In this document: one piece after another, positions 41,588 through 46,099 of the stretch
Layout: each line of letters opens with the position of its first letter
How positions within the stretch are numbered: position 1 is the stretch's first letter
Assembly (NCBI GenBank): GCA_020621905.1
Contig: JAHRYZ010000003.1
Location: forward strand, 1 to 46,099
Length of the DNA: 46,099 bases
Reading direction: 5' to 3'
DNA from: Rhizobium sp.
GTDB lineage: Bacteria > Pseudomonadota > Alphaproteobacteria > Rhizobiales > Rhizobiaceae
The notes under the pieces: model-generated
What the model was told of the DNA's origin: nothing
Databases searched by the model: none
What the model saw: the letters and a program-made list of their open reading frames with translations, nothing else
Position numbers and translations under genes: made by a program

Positions 41588-44342
41588 CCGATACACCCGA
41601 ACCCATCGCCCGCCTTGAGCATGTCCGTCACCGGTTCGGCAAGGTTGCGGCACTGGACGATGTCACACTCTCGCTACCCGCGGGACGGATGATTGGACTG
41701 ATCGGCCCAGACGGGGTCGGCAAATCGACACTCATGGGCCTGGTGGCGGGGGCCAAACGTTTGCAGGAGGGCACGGTTGTGACCCTGGGCGGCAGCATGG
41801 GCGATGCACGTCACCGCGCCTCTGTGGGCGGGCGCATTGCCTATATGCCACAGGGGCTGGGGCGCAACCTCTATCATGACCTGTCGTTGCGCGAGAACCT
41901 GGAGTTCTTCGGCAAGCTTTTCGGGCTCAATCGGTTCGAGCGAGCCGTGCGCATGGTGAGTCTGACCTTCGCGACAGGGCTTCACCCCTTTCTCGACCGA
42001 CTGGCGGGAAAACTGTCGGGCGGCATGAAGCAGAAGCTGGGACTGTGTTCAGCACTGATCCATGACCCGGATTTCCTGCTGTTGGACGAACCCACGACGG
42101 GGGTTGATCCTTTGTCACGCCGCCAGTTCTGGGATCTGATCGACGCGATCCGCAATGATCGACCAGGGATGAGCGTCCTGGTTTCAACAGCATATATGGA
42201 AGAAGCGGCGCGTTTCGATCATCTGGTGGCAATGAACGCCGGGCACGTACTGGCTGAGGCTAGTCCACGTGATCTGATGACGCAAACTGCGACCGACTCG
42301 GTTGGTGCGGCCTTCGTCGCGCTGTTGCGGGCCAATGCAGAAAAGACGAATCCAGTCGAGGCGGCGGTGGAGGCTCCCACCCCGACTGAGGCGATCGCCA
42401 CGCCTCAGACGGAGGCCAGCGAAGACCCGGCCATTCGGGCGCGTGGCCTTACCAAACGCTTTGGTGATTTTACGGCGGTGGAGAATGTCAGTTTTGACAT
42501 CGCGCGCGGCGAAATCTTCGGCTTTCTCGGATCCAACGGCTGCGGCAAGACCACGACGATGAAAATGCTGACCGGCCTTTTGCCGGCCTCCGAGGGTGAG
42601 GCCTGGATCTTCGGTCGCCCGGTTGATGCGCAGAATCCACAAGCACGCCGGCGAGTCGGCTTTATGTCGCAGGCGTTTTCACTATATGGCGAACTGAGCG
42701 TGCGTGAAAACCTGATGCTGCATGCGCGTCTGTTTCATCTAGGGCGGGTGAGGACGGATCAACGCTTGGCCGACCTGGTGCCGCGTTTCGGACTTGAGCC
42801 TATCTCGACCAGCGCGCCGATGCGCTGCCTCTGGGTCTGCGTCAGCGGCTTTCACTGGCTGTGGCGGTAATCCACGCGCCCGAAATCCTGATTCTGGACG
42901 AACCGACCTCAGGCGTTGATCCGCAGGCGCGCGATGACTTCTGGAGGCTGCTGCTGGATTTGTCGCGCCAGGATCGGGTGACGATCTTCATCTCGACCCA
43001 TTTCATGGACGAGGCGATGCGTTGCGACCGAATCTCGTTGATGCACGCAGGCAAGGTTCTGGTCACCGACCGCCCCAGCGACATCATGCTGGCGCGCGAT
43101 GCCGCGACGTTGGAGGAGGCCTTCATTGCGTTTATCTCAGCCGAGATACCGCCCGAACCCGCAAGCGCTGCGGCACTGGTTGTCGCATCGGACAATGTCG
43201 GCGACACCTCCAGCTTCAGCCTTCGCCGCCTTTTCGCCTATACAACGCGGGAGGCAATGCAGGTCCGGCGAGACCCGGTCCGGCTGGCCTTCGCCTTTCT
43301 GGGCAGCGCTCTGCTGCTCTTGATAATGTCCTTCGGCATCTCGCAGGAGGTGCGCAACATCCCCTTTGCCGCCCTTGATCAGGACCGCAGCCCTGAAAGT
43401 CGTGCCTATCTCTCAACCTTCGAGGATTCAATCTGGTTCCAGACCCATGCGCCGATCCTCGATCCGGCGGCGATGGAACAACGCCTGACCAGCGGCGAGT
43501 TGTCACTCGCACTGCAGATACCGCCCGGTTTTGGGGCCGACCTGCGGCGCGGAAGCAAGGTCGAGGTAGCGGCAATGATCGACGGTGCCGATACCTCGCG
43601 CGCGGGCACGGTGGAAAGCTATGTCTCAGGCGCCCATACAACGGCTCTGGGAGATGCAGGGGCTATGCTGGCTCTGGACATGCTGAGCCCCACGACAACG
43701 CCGGTTCAACTAACGCCGCGCTTTCGCTACAATCCAACGATGGCGAGTTTGCCCTCGACCGGCCCTTCGATCCCGCCGCTCCTTCTCTTGTTGTTCCCGG
43801 CGATCTTGATGGCGGTCAGCGTGGCGCGCGAAAAAGAGATCGGCACAATCACCAACTTCTACGTCACTCCTACCGGGCGGACCGAGTTCCTAATCGGAAA
43901 GCAGCTGGTCTACATCGGCATCACGCTGATGAATTTCGCAATTTTAACGGCGCTGGTGGTCCTGGTCCTCGGAGTGCCCTTGCGCGGCGATCCACTGGTG
44001 CTTTTGCTGGCATCCTTTGTCTATGCGGTCGCGGCAACTGGCTTTGGCCTGCTTGTCTCTATGATGTCGGCAACGCAGGTCACGGCGGTCTTTGCCAGCA
44101 CCGTCCTGTCGGTGATGCCGACGCTGCAGTTTTCCGGGATGATGACACCGGTTTCATCTCTGGAAGGCCGGCACGGATATTGGGCAGCTTCTGGCCGACA
44201 ACGGTATATGGCCGTCAGCGTCGGCACATATACCAAGGGACTAGGCCTGATCGATCTTAGCGCAGCGCTGATGCGTCTGGCGGTGTTCGGCCCTGTCTTC
44301 ACCGGTCTTGCGATCCTCACTTTGCGCAAGCAGGAGCGGTGA
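41584..44342 (+). pseudogene. Fused two-ATPase/permease ABC exporter (RbbA-like), frameshifted
   Basis: Frame-corrected, this is one protein of about 920 residues: ATPase 1 ([31 protein letters not shown]), a linker of about 50 residues, ATPase 2 ([22 protein letters not shown] as signature, LILDEPTSGVDP) and an ABC-2 permease (about residues 540-910). One base is missing near 42800 (CCTAT for CCTTAT), which ends the first frame at 42870. The rest reads from there to 44342. A second, compensated pair of indels near 44166 and 44205 turns ARILGSFWPTTVY into an unrelated stretch. Without correction, the product would be a short double-ATPase and a separate permease. Confidence 0.85.
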
Positions 44343-44343
44343 C

Positions 44344-45468
44344 ATGCAGCGAATTGAGAACGTTTTCTGGCTAGTTGGCAAGGAATTGAAAAGCGTGCTG
44401 GGTGACCCGGTGATGGTGATCCTCATTCTGTGGTCCTTTGTCGTCGCCGTGATGCTCGAGGCGAGCGGTGCCGGCGACACGGTGAAGAACGCTGCCATCG
44501 CCATCGTGGACGAAGACCACTCGCCATTGACGCGACAGATTACAGAGGCGCTGATGCCGCCGTGGTTTCAGACGCCCGTCGCTATGGCCCCCGATCAGGC
44601 CGAGGCGGCTTTGGACCGGGGCGAAATCATGTTTGCTCTGGCTTTTCCGCCATATTTCGCCGCCGATACCATTGCGGGAAAGGCGCCGGTCGCCCAGCTT
44701 CTCGTCGATGCCACCGCAGTGTCCCAGGCCCAGCTCGGCACCGATTATATCCGCAGCATCGTGCAGGCCGAAGCTCTTGCTTTTGTGTCGGACAGCACCA
44801 AGGTGCCGGCGCCGCAGTTACAGCTGGAGCTGCGCCGTGCATTCAACCCTAATGGTAACCCGGTCTGGTTCAAGGCGATGTCCTCGCTCTTGAACCAGTT
44901 ATCGCTCTTGACCATCGCGCTGACTGGGGCGGCGATGCTGCGCGAGCGCGAACACGGCACTATTGAGCATTTGATGGTGATGCCACTGACTCCAGTCGAG
45001 GTGGCGTTGTCGAAGGTCCTGGCTACGATGCTGGTTGTATTGGCCGCTTTCATTGGCTCCCTGTTGGTCGTGGTCCAGGGGTTATTGCAGGTACCGGTTG
45101 CGGGATCGGTGCCGCTGCTGGTGGCGGGGGCCGCAGTTTACCTTTGGGCCGCCGCAGCGATCGGGATGCTTCTGGGCACATTGGCGCGCAGCATGGCACA
45201 ATTCGCGCTACTGGTAATCATGGTCATCATCCCGGTTATCATGCTGTCGGGCGGAATGGGGGCCGTCGAAAGCCAGCCCGATCTGGTGCAGAAGCTGACT
45301 TTGGCGCTGCCCTCTCGTCATTTTCTGGCCTTCGCCAAAGCGGTGGCTTTTCGCGGTGCTGGGCTGACCATAGTCTGGCCACAGCTTGCGCTAATGGCGG
45401 GATTGGGGATCGCATTCTTCGGGGCAAGCCTTACCCTGTTTCGTCGCTCGATGAGCCTGAGCGGTTGA
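44344..45468 (+). CDS. ABC-2 type permease (YhhJ/YbhR-like)
   Basis: This 374-residue permease has one N-terminal helix (about residues 22-42), a periplasmic domain and five to six C-terminal helices, with LREREHGTIEHLMVMPLTPV as the typical ABC-2 motif between helices two and three and LSGGMGAVESQPDLVQKLTL near the end. ATG 44344 directly follows the stop of the fused gene. It completes the adaptor-ATPase/permease-permease exporter. Confidence 0.92.
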   Translation: MQRIENVFWLVGKELKSVLGDPVMVILILWSFVVAVMLEASGAGDTVKNAAIAIVDEDHSPLTRQITEALMPPWFQTPVAMAPDQAEAALDRGEIMFALAFPPYFAADTIAGKAPVAQLLVDATAVSQAQLGTDYIRSIVQAEALAFVSDSTKVPAPQLQLELRRAFNPNGNPVWFKAMSSLLNQLSLLTIALTGAAMLREREHGTIEHLMVMPLTPVEVALSKVLATMLVVLAAFIGSLLVVVQGLLQVPVAGSVPLLVAGAAVYLWAAAAIGMLLGTLARSMAQFALLVIMVIIPVIMLSGGMGAVESQPDLVQKLTLALPSRHFLAFAKAVAFRGAGLTIVWPQLALMAGLGIAFFGASLTLFRRSMSLSG

Positions 45469-45501
45469 AAACCTCTTGTCCCAACAAAAAGGAGATCACT
45501 C

Positions 45502-45639
45502 GTGAAGAGTATTCCCACAGGTTTCGCGCTTACGCGAACGTCGGCAGCTTCCAAGCATCGACCCATAAGAAACTGCTGGGCGAACATGAGACCAGCTCTG
45601 ACAGATGGAGAAGTCCCAATGTCCCTGAAGAAATCGTAA
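45502..45639 (+). CDS. Possible 45-residue protein
   Basis: AAAAAGGAGATCACTC is a strong ribosome site before GTG 45502, followed by KSIPTGFALTRTSAASKHR and a stop at 45639. The composition is not decisive, and another frame continues in the same place, so it may be the start of a broken gene. No family recognised. Confidence 0.25.
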   Translation: MKSIPTGFALTRTSAASKHRPIRNCWANMRPALTDGEVPMSLKKS

Positions 45640-45735
45640 CATGACTGATCCGCGGGGACCGGTGGAAGAGCACGATCGCACTCGGTAGTCGCCGCCATCC
45701 GATGCTGAAAGACACCGGATCAGGCTTGCTGGGCC
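45640..45735. other. Gene-free stretch before the arcD promoter
   Basis: No credible frame, repeat or RNA is visible here. Short open frames on the minus strand across 45500-45830 lack starts and family matches and overlap the FNR box. Confidence 0.4.
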
Positions 45736-45749
45736 TTGATATACATCAA
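45736..45749. promoter_or_regulatory. Perfect FNR/FixK/ANR box upstream of arcD
   Basis: TTGATATACATCAA matches TTGAT-N4-ATCAA exactly. A -10-like TAAGAAT lies at 45772-45778, which places the start of transcription near 45784, 41-42 bases from the box centre (class II activation). Anaerobic induction of the arginine deiminase pathway by such a regulator is known in other bacteria. Confidence 0.85.
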
Positions 45750-45906
45750 GCCACTCCTGCAACGTGGCAATTAAGAATATATCAGCCAAAGTCAGACGAC
45801 GGGCTGACGCTGGGACCGCATGATGCTCCATCTTTCATGACGCTTGGTTCTGTCGCGAAAGGCATCGCATACCATCATTAAATTCTTCAACTGAAGGAAC
45901 GCCGAC

Positions 45907-46099
45907 ATGGTTACTGCGAACGTTGCAACTCCCTCTTCCGCGACTGAAAAACGATCCGGCACGCTCGGCCTGTTGCCGCTTGTGGCTCTTGTCGTTGGCT
46001 CGATGATTGGCGGTGGCGTATTTAGCCTGCCGCAGAACATGGCCAAGGGGGCTTCTCCGGGGGCCGTCATCATCGGCTGGCTGATCACAGGCATCGGCA
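45907..46099 (+). CDS. arcD: Arginine/ornithine antiporter ArcD-like, 5' part
   Basis: The first 64 residues read a polar start and then [35 protein letters not shown] (core [15 protein letters not shown]), the first helix and the unwound GSMIGGGVF motif of basic amino acid antiporters of the APC superfamily. ArcD exchanges arginine for ornithine in the arginine deiminase pathway, giving ATP without oxygen. GAAGGAACGCC precedes ATG 45907. The gene is cut by the window edge, so the arc genes behind it are unseen. Confidence 0.8.
   Translation, partial: MVTANVATPSSATEKRSGTLGLLPLVALVVGSMIGGGVFSLPQNMAKGASPGAVIIGWLITGIG

Noticed and set aside
1-46099. CRISPR arrays, tRNA or rRNA genes, prophage or plasmid origins
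   Set aside because: No regularly spaced repeats, no tRNA-like cloverleaf sequences and no replication or phage genes were seen on either strand.

Overview
The window looks like chromosome or megaplasmid DNA of an alphaproteobacterium, most likely a denitrifying or NO-exposed member of the Rhizobiales. The reasons are high GC, rhizobial-type proteins (5-formyl-THF cyclo-ligase, a B12-riboswitch-controlled cobT, HutW/HutX), Crp/Fnr-type TTG-N8-CAA dyads, and an nsrR-ccoNOQP block. The species cannot be fixed from sequence alone.

Region 1 (1-5.3 kb, + strand): the tail of a possible hemerythrin-like gene, a nitrate/taurine/sulfonate-type ABC importer (binding protein and permease both frameshifted, ATPase intact), and two NnrS-family membrane proteins. 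An Nnr-type box lies upstream. Region 2 (5.3-7.1 kb, - strand): a decayed heme-utilization pair, hutW-hutX, with hutX cut by the 3' end of a transposase gene. Region 3 (7.4-14 kb): a nitrosative-stress island with an RIC/YtfE-type di-iron repair protein, a possible Cys-rich small protein, a Crp/Fnr regulator, riboswitch-cobT, a cytochrome P450 divergent from a MOSC protein, and a CBS-domain protein with a small membrane protein behind a FixK/FNR-like box. Region 4 (14.1-17.9 kb): housekeeping genes (5-FCL, a Cys/Met PLP enzyme with a divergent LysR regulator, DUF488, beta-carbonic anhydrase).

Region 5 (18-25.7 kb): an NsrR gene (one-base frameshift) behind a near-consensus NsrR operator, overlapping ccoN and followed by ccoO, ccoQ, ccoP, a 65-residue membrane protein and a DUF2189 protein. 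Facing it are a two-component system and a small periplasmic protein. The arrangement suggests that a high-affinity cbb3 oxidase is derepressed by NO. Region 6 (26-27.4 kb) is a diguanylate cyclase whose last helices are out of frame.

Region 7 (28-38 kb): efflux territory. A TetR regulator is followed by a TetR ligand-binding domain without a DNA-binding domain, then a HlyD adaptor, an FtsX-type permease, an ATPase, a broken lipoprotein alpha/beta hydrolase and a NodT-type outer-membrane factor. Next come remnants of an RND pump and its adaptor, and small exported or membrane proteins. Region 8 (37.7-45.5 kb): a second, frameshifted TetR gene heads an operon with a metallo-beta-lactamase/beta-CASP protein, a LOG-family protein and a YbhG/RbbA/YhhJ-like exporter. 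The right edge holds the start of an ArcD-like antiporter behind a perfect FNR/FixK box.

About a dozen genes carry single-base indels, several in short runs (for example one base missing from CCTTAT, one from CTGGTC). Some cases (hutWX, RND remnants) look like real decay. Others could be consensus errors, and raw-read inspection is needed before they are called pseudogenes.
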